Part shown: positions 37,180 through 46,003 of the stretch, piece after piece
Layout: each line of letters opens with the position of its first letter
Position numbering within the stretch: the first letter of the stretch is position 1
Source of the DNA: Listeria booriae
GTDB lineage: Bacteria > Bacillota > Bacilli > Lactobacillales > Listeriaceae
Length of the DNA stretch: 64,000 nucleotides
NCBI RefSeq assembly: GCF_000766865.1
Contig: NZ_JNFA01000004.1
Span: 48,805 to 112,804, forward strand
Reading direction: 5' to 3'
Program-made: the position numbers and the translations under genes
Notes under the pieces: model-generated
Database searches by the model: none
Told to the model about the DNA's origin: nothing
What the model saw: only the letters and a program-made list of their open reading frames with translations

Positions 37180-37860
37180 ATGAGTGCAAAAACAATGGAG
37201 CTCGGCGTCGCCTTAAAGATTATAAAAAATAATCTGATATGGTTAATCGCCTTGCCATTGATCGCCATGGTCATTGCATTTGGTATTAGTAAGTACTACC
37301 TCGTGCCACAATATACATCATCTGCACAGATTTTTATAACGACTAACGTAGAATCTGGCTCAGAAAAAGAGACCACCGTATATTCAGAGCAGCTAAGAAC
37401 AAATATGCAGATGGCAAACACGTTCAATACGATATTAAAAAGCTCAAGAATGATGGAAACAGTGAGGTCAGAGCTGAATCTCGCTGAAACCAATGAGGCA
37501 TTAGCAAAAAAAATAAGTATTCAATCAGATAAAGATTCCCTCGTTTTCACAGTATCCGTAGAGGATGCTAGCCCCAAAAGAGCGCAAAAAATCGTCAATA
37601 CGATTACAAAAACGTATCAAAAAGACCTGCCAAAGCTGATTTCTAATAATAAAGTTATTATATTAGAACCAGCAAGTCTCCCCTTAGAATCAAGCTCTCC
37701 GAATGTTATTATCAACACGATGATTGCCTTTGTACTTGGAATCATTGGAAGTGTCCTCTTAGTCTCACTTATTTATCTGTTCCGAAATGTGATTGAGGGT
37801 GAGGATGATTTGGAAGAACTGTCCCTGAAATTTATTGGTGATATACCGCTCATTAAGTAA
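37180..37860 (+). CDS. Wzz/YveK-type kinase modulator (locus E)
   Basis: 226 residues. TM1 is NLIWLIALPLIAMVIAFGISKYYL, the extracytoplasmic Wzz domain has RTNMQMANTFNTILKSSRMM, and TM2 is IINTMIAFVLGIIGSVLLVSLIYLF, with a short acidic tail. AGAGGTGA precedes the ATG. It is 18 nt upstream of the kinase gene. It is the third such modulator in the window. Confidence 0.87.
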   Translation: MSAKTMELGVALKIIKNNLIWLIALPLIAMVIAFGISKYYLVPQYTSSAQIFITTNVESGSEKETTVYSEQLRTNMQMANTFNTILKSSRMMETVRSELNLAETNEALAKKISIQSDKDSLVFTVSVEDASPKRAQKIVNTITKTYQKDLPKLISNNKVIILEPASLPLESSSPNVIINTMIAFVLGIIGSVLLVSLIYLFRNVIEGEDDLEELSLKFIGDIPLIK

Positions 37861-37878
37861 CGCAGAAAGGAGAAAAAC

Positions 37879-38547
37879 ATGAAGACATATCGCGATTTTG
37901 AACAAACGAAAGAGATTCAGTTTTACAAAGAAAAGTTTCATAGCATCCAGACAAGTTTACAATTCATGTTACAAAAACAAGGTATCCGTAATTTCATGGT
38001 GACTTCTGCGAACATGAGTGAAGGCAAGAGTTTTACTAGTGCCAATATTGCTACTGTTTTTGCGGAAAAAGGAAATAGCACATTGCTAATTGATGCGGAT
38101 TTTCACAGACCATCTTTACGAAAATATATGCAAATATCGGAGAACATAGGGCTAATTGACTGCTTGACGGGTGATAAAACATTGATGGAATGTACGCAAG
38201 AGACACACCATCCTAATTTAAGATTGATGCCGACCGGGATTGCACCGCTAAACCCGAATGAATGGATAGATTCTTTAGAGATGAAGCAGCTTATTGAAGA
38301 GGCGAAACAACAATTTGATTATGTCATTATTGATGCGCCACCGCTTTTGCCTATTACAGATAGTCGTATTCTTAGTTCCTTATGTGACGGTGTACTTTTT
38401 GTCACTTTTGCTAAAAAGACGAAGCGCAGTGATATTAAACAAGCGATGCGTTATCTGGAGATTGCAGATGCAAATGTGATTGGTAGTGTAGTGAATGGTG
38501 TCGCAATTTCTAAGAGTGATATGAAAGGTTATCACTACAAATACTGA
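37879..38547 (+). CDS. BY-kinase (locus E)
   Basis: 222 residues. Walker A is SANMSEGKS (Lys50), Walker A' is LLIDADFHRP and Walker B is YVIIDAPPLLP. The tail SDMKGYHYKY carries three tyrosines. The P-loop SANMSEGKS differs from the SPEPxxGKS of the other two kinases, so the three kinases are not recent copies. AAAGGAG precedes the ATG. No phosphatase gene is adjacent. Confidence 0.88.
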   Translation: MKTYRDFEQTKEIQFYKEKFHSIQTSLQFMLQKQGIRNFMVTSANMSEGKSFTSANIATVFAEKGNSTLLIDADFHRPSLRKYMQISENIGLIDCLTGDKTLMECTQETHHPNLRLMPTGIAPLNPNEWIDSLEMKQLIEEAKQQFDYVIIDAPPLLPITDSRILSSLCDGVLFVTFAKKTKRSDIKQAMRYLEIADANVIGSVVNGVAISKSDMKGYHYKY

Positions 38548-38554
38548 GGTGGAA

Positions 38555-39934
38555 ATGGTGTATAAAGCGTTAACCTTAAAAGCGATTTTTGTACTGAGCT
38601 TCCTAGCATTACTTGCAGCGGGAGTGGTATTTAAAGAAGTACTAGTTATCCCATTTTTTATCGGTATTGTGGTATTCAGTTTCTTTTTCACACTGAAACA
38701 ACTAGCAGAGATGACCTGGATAATCCTTGTAGTCGCTTCTTTCTTTGGCTCCATTCTATCTGTTCCAGGTTATGAGAGCTTGTTCTTATATCGAGTTTTG
38801 CTACCAGTTCAAGCACTATTATTTTTGCTCACTTGGAAAGACTGGTCATGGCTGGATAGGCGTGTTCGAGTTTTGCTACTATTACTGATCGGCTGGCTAG
38901 TTACAGCAGCAATTACGCTTATTTGGGCCCAATATCAGGTCGCAGGATTCCGAAATCTGTATTACATCATCGAAGCTATCTACCTTATCGGCACCGGCGT
39001 TTATTACTTGGATAGTAAAAAGAAACTAGAACGACTAGCACTACTAGTGTGTGGCGTGATTATCATCAATATTGGTATCGGTGTCTATGAGATTACAACT
39101 GGACTTCATTTGAAAAAATCAGCCCTCGTAGGTGCAATTGGGAACGTCCAATTCTTGCCTAGTGGAACGTTTTTTAACCCCAACGATCTCGCCTCCTTTC
39201 TCGTTTTGTTTTTACCATTCGTCCTCGTATACATGCGTTCTGAGACAATCTTTGGAAAAACAATGAAAATCGTACTCTCGCTCATGAGTGTTTATATCAT
39301 TGTTGCAACACAATCACGCATCGCGCTCGTTTTAATTGCTGGAATTTTACTTCTCCTGATTTTGAAAAAATCATGGAAATGGGGGCTTATGATTCTACTA
39401 ACCATCCCGCTTTTCTTGCAATTACCAGCGATGCAGGAGATTACAGCACAGGTAAATAGAACTTACACGGAAAAAAATAATTCGACCGACTTTCGCTTAG
39501 AAATAACGAATTATACGTGGCAAACGGTTCTGGATTCCCATTTTGTGGGGGTTGGTCCAGGGAACGTACAGATGAAATTAGCACAATATTTTCCCGCTGA
39601 CGAGCAAAATGAAGAAGGTAACGTATCCGTGCACAATTTTTTACTAGAAGTTTTGGCTAATTATGGATTGCTATCGGCGCTATGCCTGTTCCTTTTTCTC
39701 TACCTCATCTGGTACTTTAGCTTCCGACTATGGAGAGCGAACAAAACGAAAGAATCATGGTACATGTTGCCCCTGATTATTAGTGTCGCGTTTCCATTTA
39801 TCTCTTTTGCATCGAGTACGACACTTGAAAAAAGTTATGTGTGGATTAGCTTTGGCATTATTTTGGCGGTATTGAACCATTACTTTAAACGAACGGAGCT
39901 TAAAAATGAAAAAAATTATACTCTTAATATGTAG
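38555..39934 (+). CDS. O-antigen ligase/polymerase-family protein (Wzy), locus E
   Basis: About 459 residues with 10-12 hydrophobic helices. The family marks are FFNPNDLASFLVLFLPF, ATQSRIALVLIAGILLLLIL and VGVGPGNVQMKLAQYFP followed by VHNFLLEVLANYGL, the O-antigen ligase (Wzy_C) signature with the conserved His in the large loop. It probably polymerises the locus E repeat unit. Candidate starts are GTG 38549, ATG 38555 and GTG 38558; GAGG at 38546-38549 favours 38555. Its 3' end overlaps the next lipoprotein gene by 29 nt. Confidence 0.82.
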   Translation: MVYKALTLKAIFVLSFLALLAAGVVFKEVLVIPFFIGIVVFSFFFTLKQLAEMTWIILVVASFFGSILSVPGYESLFLYRVLLPVQALLFLLTWKDWSWLDRRVRVLLLLLIGWLVTAAITLIWAQYQVAGFRNLYYIIEAIYLIGTGVYYLDSKKKLERLALLVCGVIIINIGIGVYEITTGLHLKKSALVGAIGNVQFLPSGTFFNPNDLASFLVLFLPFVLVYMRSETIFGKTMKIVLSLMSVYIIVATQSRIALVLIAGILLLLILKKSWKWGLMILLTIPLFLQLPAMQEITAQVNRTYTEKNNSTDFRLEITNYTWQTVLDSHFVGVGPGNVQMKLAQYFPADEQNEEGNVSVHNFLLEVLANYGLLSALCLFLFLYLIWYFSFRLWRANKTKESWYMLPLIISVAFPFISFASSTTLEKSYVWISFGIILAVLNHYFKRTELKNEKNYTLNM

Positions 39935-40385
39935 CCTATTTGCAGTAAGTATACTCGTTTCGTGCCAACAGAACGAGGAACCAAAGAAAGCAGAATTGAA
40001 ACCAACGCAACACGCTTTTCCAAAAAATAATACAGCAACAGTAGCAAGTTTAAAAATGGAGATGTTAGAAATCAAAGATGCTGAAAAAAGTATCCCAAAA
40101 CATGAGAAATTAGAAGGTAAGAAGCTTGTGAAAGTGGATATGAAAATAAACAACATGACAGAATATAAGATTCCGATGGCTGCGAGCCTTTTCAAAGTTT
40201 TGGATTCGAATGGAAAATATCAGCCGAATTACCCGATGGTAGATGAACTGGGTCAAACAATCGCTGGTAATAAAGAGATTCGAGGTGTCGTATATTTCGC
40301 CATTCCAAAAAACAGTGTCGTTGACAAAATCGTGTATGAAGATCCAAAGAGAGACGCATTTCACGAGTGGACGGTGGAGAAATAA
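39906..40385 (+). CDS. Lipoprotein paralogue 3, inside locus E
   Basis: 159 residues with lipobox LVS-Cys20 and a beta-rich domain (LVKVDMKINNMTEYKIPM, LFKVLDSNGKYQPNYPM, EIRGVVYFAIP, IVYEDPKRDAFHEWTV). It shares size, linker and C-terminal strand order with the lipoproteins at 17649 and 33910 but is the most diverged. It begins inside the polymerase gene (29-nt overlap) and its stop overlaps the ATG of the next GT, so expression is tightly coupled to the glycan operon. Function unknown. Confidence 0.72.
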   Translation: MKKIILLICSLFAVSILVSCQQNEEPKKAELKPTQHAFPKNNTATVASLKMEMLEIKDAEKSIPKHEKLEGKKLVKVDMKINNMTEYKIPMAASLFKVLDSNGKYQPNYPMVDELGQTIAGNKEIRGVVYFAIPKNSVVDKIVYEDPKRDAFHEWTVEK

Positions 40386-41533
40386 TGACCGAAAGACTAA
40401 ATGTTTTGATGGTGTCTGATGATTTTTATCCAAAGGTTGGAGGAATTGCAGCCCATGTATTAGAAATCAGTCGCTCCATTAGTGAACTGGGCCATCAGGT
40501 AGTATTGCTTACAAAAATATATGATCCCAAGAATGAACTACCAGAAGAAGAATACATTGGAAACATTCGTGTTGTACGAGTAAAAGTAAGCGATAGACGA
40601 AAAATTCGTGCATTGGAATTTATGTATAAAGGCAGACGTAAAATCAAGGAACTACTGAAAGAAAATACATTTCAAGTGATTCATTGGCATAAACTCATTG
40701 CGGATTCTGTCATCACAAAAATTCCGTTCGATGGTGTAAAAATTTTTACGAATCATTCATCTACTTTCTTGAATTGGTATGAGCAAAAGAAGTTTGTGCG
40801 GTGTCGGATGTTGCTAGGTCATATGGACGGTGTTATTGCACCGAGTTCGGAGCTGACGAGTAAAATTAAAGCCATTTTACCCAAGAAACCAGCGCTTAAT
40901 ATTTCGAACGGTGTGGACATTTCTAAATTTTATCCAGATACGACAATGCGTCATATAATGCGCCTGCAACTTGGTTATAAATTTTCTGATAAAGTTGTCA
41001 TGATTGCGAGGCGATTAGAAGAAAAGAATGGTGTCTTGTATTTTACACAATCTATTCCGAAGATAGTGGAAAATGACCCGACAATTCAAATATTGATTGT
41101 TGGCAGTGGAAGTCAGGAAGCCGCGATACGAACCTTTATTAAAGAAAAGAATTTAGAGGATCGCGTAACCATTGTGACTGGTGTAACGAATCCTGAAATG
41201 CCATATTACTTTAATGTAGCCGATGTTGTCGTGTTACCGTCCTTGATGGAAGCAACGAGTATTGCAGGGCTTGAAGCGATGGCATGTGGCAAACCTCTTG
41301 TTGGAACAAATGTTGGTGGCATTCCTGAAATTATTACTCCGCATGAAACAGGTTTGCTCGTCCCCGCTAAATCTGCTGAAGCATTGGCTGATGGTGTTTT
41401 GGAGATGTTTGCCGACGAAAGTAAGCGGATAGAAATGGGTGAAAAAGCGCTGCAATCTGTACGAGAAAACTTCGCTTGGCCAGAAATTGCAAGAAAAACA
41501 GTGGCTTTTTATCAACAGAATTTAAATGCCTAA
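40385..41533 (+). CDS. GT4-family glycosyltransferase (locus E)
   Basis: About 382 residues. The N-terminus is VLMVSDDFYPKVGGIAAHVLEIS; the GT4 core has VVMIARRLEEKNGVLYF and DVVVLPSLMEATSIAGLEAMACGKPLVGTNVGGIPEI. The frame extends upstream to 40367, but GGTGGAG followed after 7 nt by the ATG at 40385 sets the start, overlapping the lipoprotein stop by one base. PimA/WsaF-like GT4 enzymes look like this. Donor unknown. Confidence 0.86.
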   Translation: MTERLNVLMVSDDFYPKVGGIAAHVLEISRSISELGHQVVLLTKIYDPKNELPEEEYIGNIRVVRVKVSDRRKIRALEFMYKGRRKIKELLKENTFQVIHWHKLIADSVITKIPFDGVKIFTNHSSTFLNWYEQKKFVRCRMLLGHMDGVIAPSSELTSKIKAILPKKPALNISNGVDISKFYPDTTMRHIMRLQLGYKFSDKVVMIARRLEEKNGVLYFTQSIPKIVENDPTIQILIVGSGSQEAAIRTFIKEKNLEDRVTIVTGVTNPEMPYYFNVADVVVLPSLMEATSIAGLEAMACGKPLVGTNVGGIPEIITPHETGLLVPAKSAEALADGVLEMFADESKRIEMGEKALQSVRENFAWPEIARKTVAFYQQNLNA

Positions 41534-41560
41534 AAATTAGCTAGAAAAGGTGATTGACTA

Positions 41561-43051
41561 GTGACTTCCAAATTAATAAAACCATTCCTGCTCATGATCC
41601 TATTGACGATTGCCACCCAGTTTGTCGGACTGATAAAAAACGCTTTTATCGCAAAAATTTTCGGTATGGGTGCAGAAGTCGATGCATACAATTTAGCGAA
41701 CACGTATACAGTATCGATTACGAATTTGGCGATACCCGCTATTATTACGGTACTCATTCCGTTTCTGACGAAGCGTGGCGATAGTGTGGCCGAGCGGGCG
41801 GCAATAAATACGTATGTTAGCTTTCTGTTGCTGGGAATCGCAGTGGCAGTAGGAATAAGCATTGGAAGTGTATCTTGGATATTGAAAAATCAATCTGGCT
41901 TATCAGAAACATTAACATTGACATTATCGGTCATTATGATTTTGAGTGTTGCGCAAATTTATCGTGTTCTGACTACCGTTTTAACAGCATTCAGGCAGGT
42001 GAAGAACGACTTTCTAACTGCTAAAATAGCGACTTTTTGTAGCACCATTTTTAGCGGAGTCTACATTGTCACTGCGAAAAATCCATCTATTTTGCTAGTC
42101 AGTTTATTTTTGACAATTTCCTTTATGGTCGAAGCTACGATACTACTCATCAAAAACCGGGGTTTCTCATTTCGCATCCAATTTAAATGGGGAAACCGAA
42201 TTTTTCACAAGTTGGTACGCCAAACAGGGCCGGTTGTTTTTAACTCGATTGTATTTCAAATCTCACTGCTTTTCTCAACGACTCTCGCTAGCTTTTTAGG
42301 TCAGGGTTATGTTGCAACGCTAGGCTATGCTAACCAGATTTTGAGTATAATTCAGGCGCTAGTTCTCGTTAATATTTTGACACTTGTTTATCCATCGATG
42401 TCTCGGGTTTTTGCTAAAACAGTGGAAGTTGGAAAAGAACTGTTCATCAAGTACACCATCGTTACGAACATGCTAGTCATTCCGCTCGTCGTTGGGATTA
42501 TGACTATCGGGGACTTGCTTACGGCATTACTTTTTGAACGAGGCGCATTTACCGCAGCAGACACGCAACAAGTAACGCTATTTATGACGATGCTAGGCAT
42601 TGGCTTACCAGGTTTAGTACTACGAGATTTTATTTACCGAGTTTACTTTAGCCTTGGTGATACTAAAATGCCCTCGCGAATTTCTATTTTTACAATCTTC
42701 GGAAATGTTTTGTTGCTCCTAGCTTTAACCCCGATTTTTAATATCTATGCGGTACTTGTTATCCCCGGATTTATGAATTTTGCATCGGCTTGGTTTGCTT
42801 ATCGATTACTTGAAAAACGGATTGGGCGAATCGATGGGCAACATAGACTGATAAAGCAACATCTACTCATCGTCTTCAATGCTAGCGTGATGGGAATCGT
42901 GCTCTACTACGTGAAACCAGAATTGAGTTTCTCGCCGCTAGTGGCATTTCTGTTACTTGTTGGAATCGGGATTGTAGTATATGGCGTTTTAGTTGCCCTT
43001 ACGCAACGCAGTTTTATTCGAACATTGAGGATGAAAGGAGCAAGCGAATAA
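41561..43051 (+). CDS. MurJ-family lipid flippase (locus E)
   Basis: 496 residues with about 14 hydrophobic helices. The N-terminus KPFLLMILLTIATQFVGLIKNAFIAKIFGMGAEVDAYNLA resembles MurJ/MviN rather than the PST-type Wzx of loci A and C. The TLVYPSMSRVF, LFERGAFTAADTQQVTLFM and GLVLRDFIYRVYFSLGDTKMP stretches are MurJ-like as well. No other flippase is present in the locus, so it most likely moves the repeat unit across the membrane. A true lipid II role is possible but less likely in this context. The start is GTG after AAAGGTGA. It overlaps the next GT by one base. Confidence 0.84.
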   Translation: MTSKLIKPFLLMILLTIATQFVGLIKNAFIAKIFGMGAEVDAYNLANTYTVSITNLAIPAIITVLIPFLTKRGDSVAERAAINTYVSFLLLGIAVAVGISIGSVSWILKNQSGLSETLTLTLSVIMILSVAQIYRVLTTVLTAFRQVKNDFLTAKIATFCSTIFSGVYIVTAKNPSILLVSLFLTISFMVEATILLIKNRGFSFRIQFKWGNRIFHKLVRQTGPVVFNSIVFQISLLFSTTLASFLGQGYVATLGYANQILSIIQALVLVNILTLVYPSMSRVFAKTVEVGKELFIKYTIVTNMLVIPLVVGIMTIGDLLTALLFERGAFTAADTQQVTLFMTMLGIGLPGLVLRDFIYRVYFSLGDTKMPSRISIFTIFGNVLLLLALTPIFNIYAVLVIPGFMNFASAWFAYRLLEKRIGRIDGQHRLIKQHLLIVFNASVMGIVLYYVKPELSFSPLVAFLLLVGIGIVVYGVLVALTQRSFIRTLRMKGASE

Positions 43052-44166
43052 TGAAAAAAGTGTTAATAATGAGTTCAGTTCATCCATGGAATGATACGCG
43101 TGTTTTCCATAAAGAGGCTGTGAGTTTGGCTCGTTTAGGCTATGACGTAACGCTTTATGCGGTGGCCAGTAATCATGTGTATGAAGGCGATATTCCGAAT
43201 TTACGCGTGGTTACATTTGCACCAAAAAGTATACCTCAGAGGTGGAAAACATGGCTTCAACTTTATAAAATCGCTAAACGTTCTAACGCAGAAATAATTC
43301 ACATACACGATCCAGAATTATTACCACTCGGCTATTTGCTAAAAAGAAAACACCGAAAAAAAGTAATTTTCGATATGCATGAAGATTTTCCGGCAGTTTT
43401 GAAAGGAAAAAAGATTGGCAAGATGAGAATGCCAAAATGGTTACTTCGAGTTGTTTCTACTACGGAAAAAAAGATGCTCCAAAAAATGAATGCAGTGATT
43501 TATGCAGAGAAGTATTATAAGGAAAATTACGAATCATTGACGACGAAACAGATGGACATTTACAATTATCCATTTTTGCAAGAGCCAACTGACATGTTGA
43601 AGTATGAGAAGCAAACGCTGATTTATGCAGGAGCAATTCACGAGATACGTGGTTTTAAAGAGATGCTAGCAGTCGCGAAACTTTTAAAAAAAGCAAATAA
43701 TGATTTTCAGTTATTGATTATTGGAAAAGTACCGCAACGATTGGAAATATACGCAGAACAATTTATTCAAAAGCATGATTTAGAAGACGAAGTAAAGCTA
43801 CTTGGACGCTTGGACTTGCACAAGTTGATGACCTATTATGCGAAATCTCATATTGGTTTGGCAATACTTCATCCAGAAGCAAATTATTTACGATCACTAC
43901 CAACAAAAGTTTTTGAATATATGTCGGTTTCTCTGCCTTATGTCCTGTCTAATTTTGAGTCGTATGGACGATTAGTGGAGGAAACGAAAAGTGGATATGT
44001 AGTAGACCCGTTGTCTCCAAATGAGATAGCATCACAAATTCAGGTGTTGCTAGATAATCCATCAACGCAAGCAGAACTCGGCGCGAATGGCTATAAACAG
44101 CATGTCGCTAACTTCAATTGGTCGGTTGAGGAACGCAAATTAGGCGAATTATATGACGGAATTTAA
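43051..44166 (+). CDS. GT4-type glycosyltransferase (locus E)
   Basis: 371 residues. The start KVLIMSSVHPWNDTRVFHKEAVSLARLGYDVTLYA and the motif IIHIHDPELLPLGYLLKRK are typical of a GT4 subgroup in capsule loci. The C-terminal part has LPTKVFEYMSVSLPYVLSNF in place of the common E-x7-E text. GAAAGGAG precedes the ATG. Donor and acceptor unknown. Confidence 0.82.
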   Translation: MKKVLIMSSVHPWNDTRVFHKEAVSLARLGYDVTLYAVASNHVYEGDIPNLRVVTFAPKSIPQRWKTWLQLYKIAKRSNAEIIHIHDPELLPLGYLLKRKHRKKVIFDMHEDFPAVLKGKKIGKMRMPKWLLRVVSTTEKKMLQKMNAVIYAEKYYKENYESLTTKQMDIYNYPFLQEPTDMLKYEKQTLIYAGAIHEIRGFKEMLAVAKLLKKANNDFQLLIIGKVPQRLEIYAEQFIQKHDLEDEVKLLGRLDLHKLMTYYAKSHIGLAILHPEANYLRSLPTKVFEYMSVSLPYVLSNFESYGRLVEETKSGYVVDPLSPNEIASQIQVLLDNPSTQAELGANGYKQHVANFNWSVEERKLGELYDGI

Positions 44167-44180
44167 AGGAGTAAGTCATT

Positions 44181-45371
44181 TTGAAGATATTGTATCTACA
44201 TCAACATTTTCAGAAAGAAAAAGGCGCGACAAGGTCCTATGAGTTTTCGAAATTCTTCTTGAAACAAGGCGATAGCGTTACGCTCATCACCGGTACAGGA
44301 ACGAGTGAAACAACGGCAGAAGGACTCGAAGTCGTGTCTACCGCAACAAAATACGACCAAAAAATGAGCAAGTGGCGCCGAATTCAAGCATTTGTGCAAT
44401 TCATGACAGGAAGTTTCAAATTAGGTATGAAGCAAAAACATGTTGATGTGATTTATGCAACATCAACGCCACTCACAGTAGGCTTGGTTGGGTTAGCGCT
44501 CAGCAAAATGAAGAGAGTCCCGTTTGTATTTGAAGTTCGCGACGTTTGGCCAGATGTCCCCGTGAAATTAGGTTATTTAAAAAATCGCTTTTTAATAGGC
44601 ATACTGTCTTATTTAGAGAAACAACTGTATAAACATGCAGCAGAAGTTGTAGCATTATCGCCCGCCATGAAGGAAAATATCGTCGCAAAAGGTGTGGTCA
44701 GTGAGAAAGTACATGTCGTGGAAAACCTTGCAAATAATGAGTCTATGAAACAAATTGTTGCAAAAACACCAACTGCTCTCAAAGTGAAATCGTGGGTAAG
44801 AGATCGTTTTGTCGTCATACATCCAGGCACGATGGGTGAAGTGAACGGATTACAACACTTGCTTAATGCAGCCTGCGAATTGAAAGATAAATCGCATATT
44901 GGTTTTGTACTCATCGGTGAAGGCTCAGAAAAAGCGGCATTGCAACATCAGGTCGTGGAACAGGGCTTGGAAAATGTGCTAATCCTTGATGAAATGCCGA
45001 AGAAAGAAGTGCAGAGTTTTATGAAATGTTGCGATCTGGGCGCGATGACAGTGAAGGACGCGCGAATTCTTTGGGACAATAGCGCCAATAAGTTTTTCGA
45101 CTTTTTAGCAGCGGGGTTGCCGGTGATTTTGAATTATCAAGGTTGGCAACATGATGTTTTAGTGAAAAGCGGCGCGGGAGAAGGCTTTTTATACGCAGAT
45201 CAGGCAGGATATTGTCGCTTTATTGAAGAGATGGCGCAGGACAAAGTGCTTTATCAAAAAGCGCAGCAAGCAAGTAAGCGACTAAGTGAAGCGTATGATG
45301 CTGAGCGTTTGGCAGGTCGCATGCATGATATTTTAGTGAAAGGAGCAGGCGGATATGAAGCGTCTCGTTGA
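44181..45371 (+). CDS. GT4-family glycosyltransferase, WbuB-like (locus E)
   Basis: 396 residues. The N-terminus KILYLHQHFQKEKGATRSYEFSKFF, the motif FVFEVRDVWPDVPVKLGYLKN, and the C-terminal DNSANKFFDFLAAGLPVILNYQGWQ match WbuB-type GT4 enzymes that often act on deoxyamino sugars. The start is TTG with AAAGGAG 9-10 nt upstream. The 3' end overlaps the PglC-like gene by 17 nt. Next to a PglC-like enzyme it may add the second sugar (inference). Confidence 0.85.
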   Translation: MKILYLHQHFQKEKGATRSYEFSKFFLKQGDSVTLITGTGTSETTAEGLEVVSTATKYDQKMSKWRRIQAFVQFMTGSFKLGMKQKHVDVIYATSTPLTVGLVGLALSKMKRVPFVFEVRDVWPDVPVKLGYLKNRFLIGILSYLEKQLYKHAAEVVALSPAMKENIVAKGVVSEKVHVVENLANNESMKQIVAKTPTALKVKSWVRDRFVVIHPGTMGEVNGLQHLLNAACELKDKSHIGFVLIGEGSEKAALQHQVVEQGLENVLILDEMPKKEVQSFMKCCDLGAMTVKDARILWDNSANKFFDFLAAGLPVILNYQGWQHDVLVKSGAGEGFLYADQAGYCRFIEEMAQDKVLYQKAQQASKRLSEAYDAERLAGRMHDILVKGAGGYEASR

Positions 45372-45963
45372 TATTGTGATTGCTTTTGGTATAGGTATTA
45401 TCGCGATTTTACCAGTGCTAAGTTGTGCGTTGATTTTCTATCTTTTATATAAAGAAGCACCGTTTTATGTAAGTGAACGAGCTGGAAAGAATCAGAAGGC
45501 ATTTCGAATTTACAAACTGAAATCGATGCGACAATTGTTTGATTCGTGGGGCGAACCGTTACCAGATGAAGCGCGATTGACCTCGTTTGGGCTATTTTTA
45601 AGGAAATACAGTCTAGATGAGTTACCGCAATTATGGAATGTGTTAAAAGGTGATATGAGTCTGATTGGTCCGCGCCCACTTCCAATGGAGTATAACGATC
45701 TGTACAACGAAGAACAGCGCAAAAGAAACGACGTAAGACCAGGGCTTACTGGCCTCGCACAAGTAAATGGTCGCAATGCCATCAGTTGGGAAGCCAAATT
45801 TGCTTGGGACATCTATTATGTAGAACACTATTCGGCGAAGCTTGATGTGAAAATCTTTATTCAAACGATTGGCAAAGTGCTTGGTAGTGCGGATATTAGT
45901 CAAGATGACCACGTGACTACAGAGAAGTTTCAAGGAACGAGAATAGAAACTCAGACGGATTGA
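45355..45963 (+). CDS. PglC-like phosphoglycosyltransferase (locus E)
   Basis: 202 residues. An N-terminal membrane helix (VIAFGIGIIAILPVLSCALIFYLL) is followed by YSLDELPQ (Asp88-Glu89), NVLKGDMSLIGPRPLPM and PGLTGLAQVNGRNAISWE. It is a close paralogue of the enzyme at 23140. Together with the dehydratase and the next gene, it predicts an initiating 4-amino-4,6-dideoxy-HexNAc for the locus E glycan. GAAAGGAG precedes the ATG. Confidence 0.88.
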   Translation: MKRLVDIVIAFGIGIIAILPVLSCALIFYLLYKEAPFYVSERAGKNQKAFRIYKLKSMRQLFDSWGEPLPDEARLTSFGLFLRKYSLDELPQLWNVLKGDMSLIGPRPLPMEYNDLYNEEQRKRNDVRPGLTGLAQVNGRNAISWEAKFAWDIYYVEHYSAKLDVKIFIQTIGKVLGSADISQDDHVTTEKFQGTRIETQTD

Positions 45964-46003
45964 GCTAGTGGCAATGAATTTAACAAAGGAAGAGGTTAAA
46001 GCG

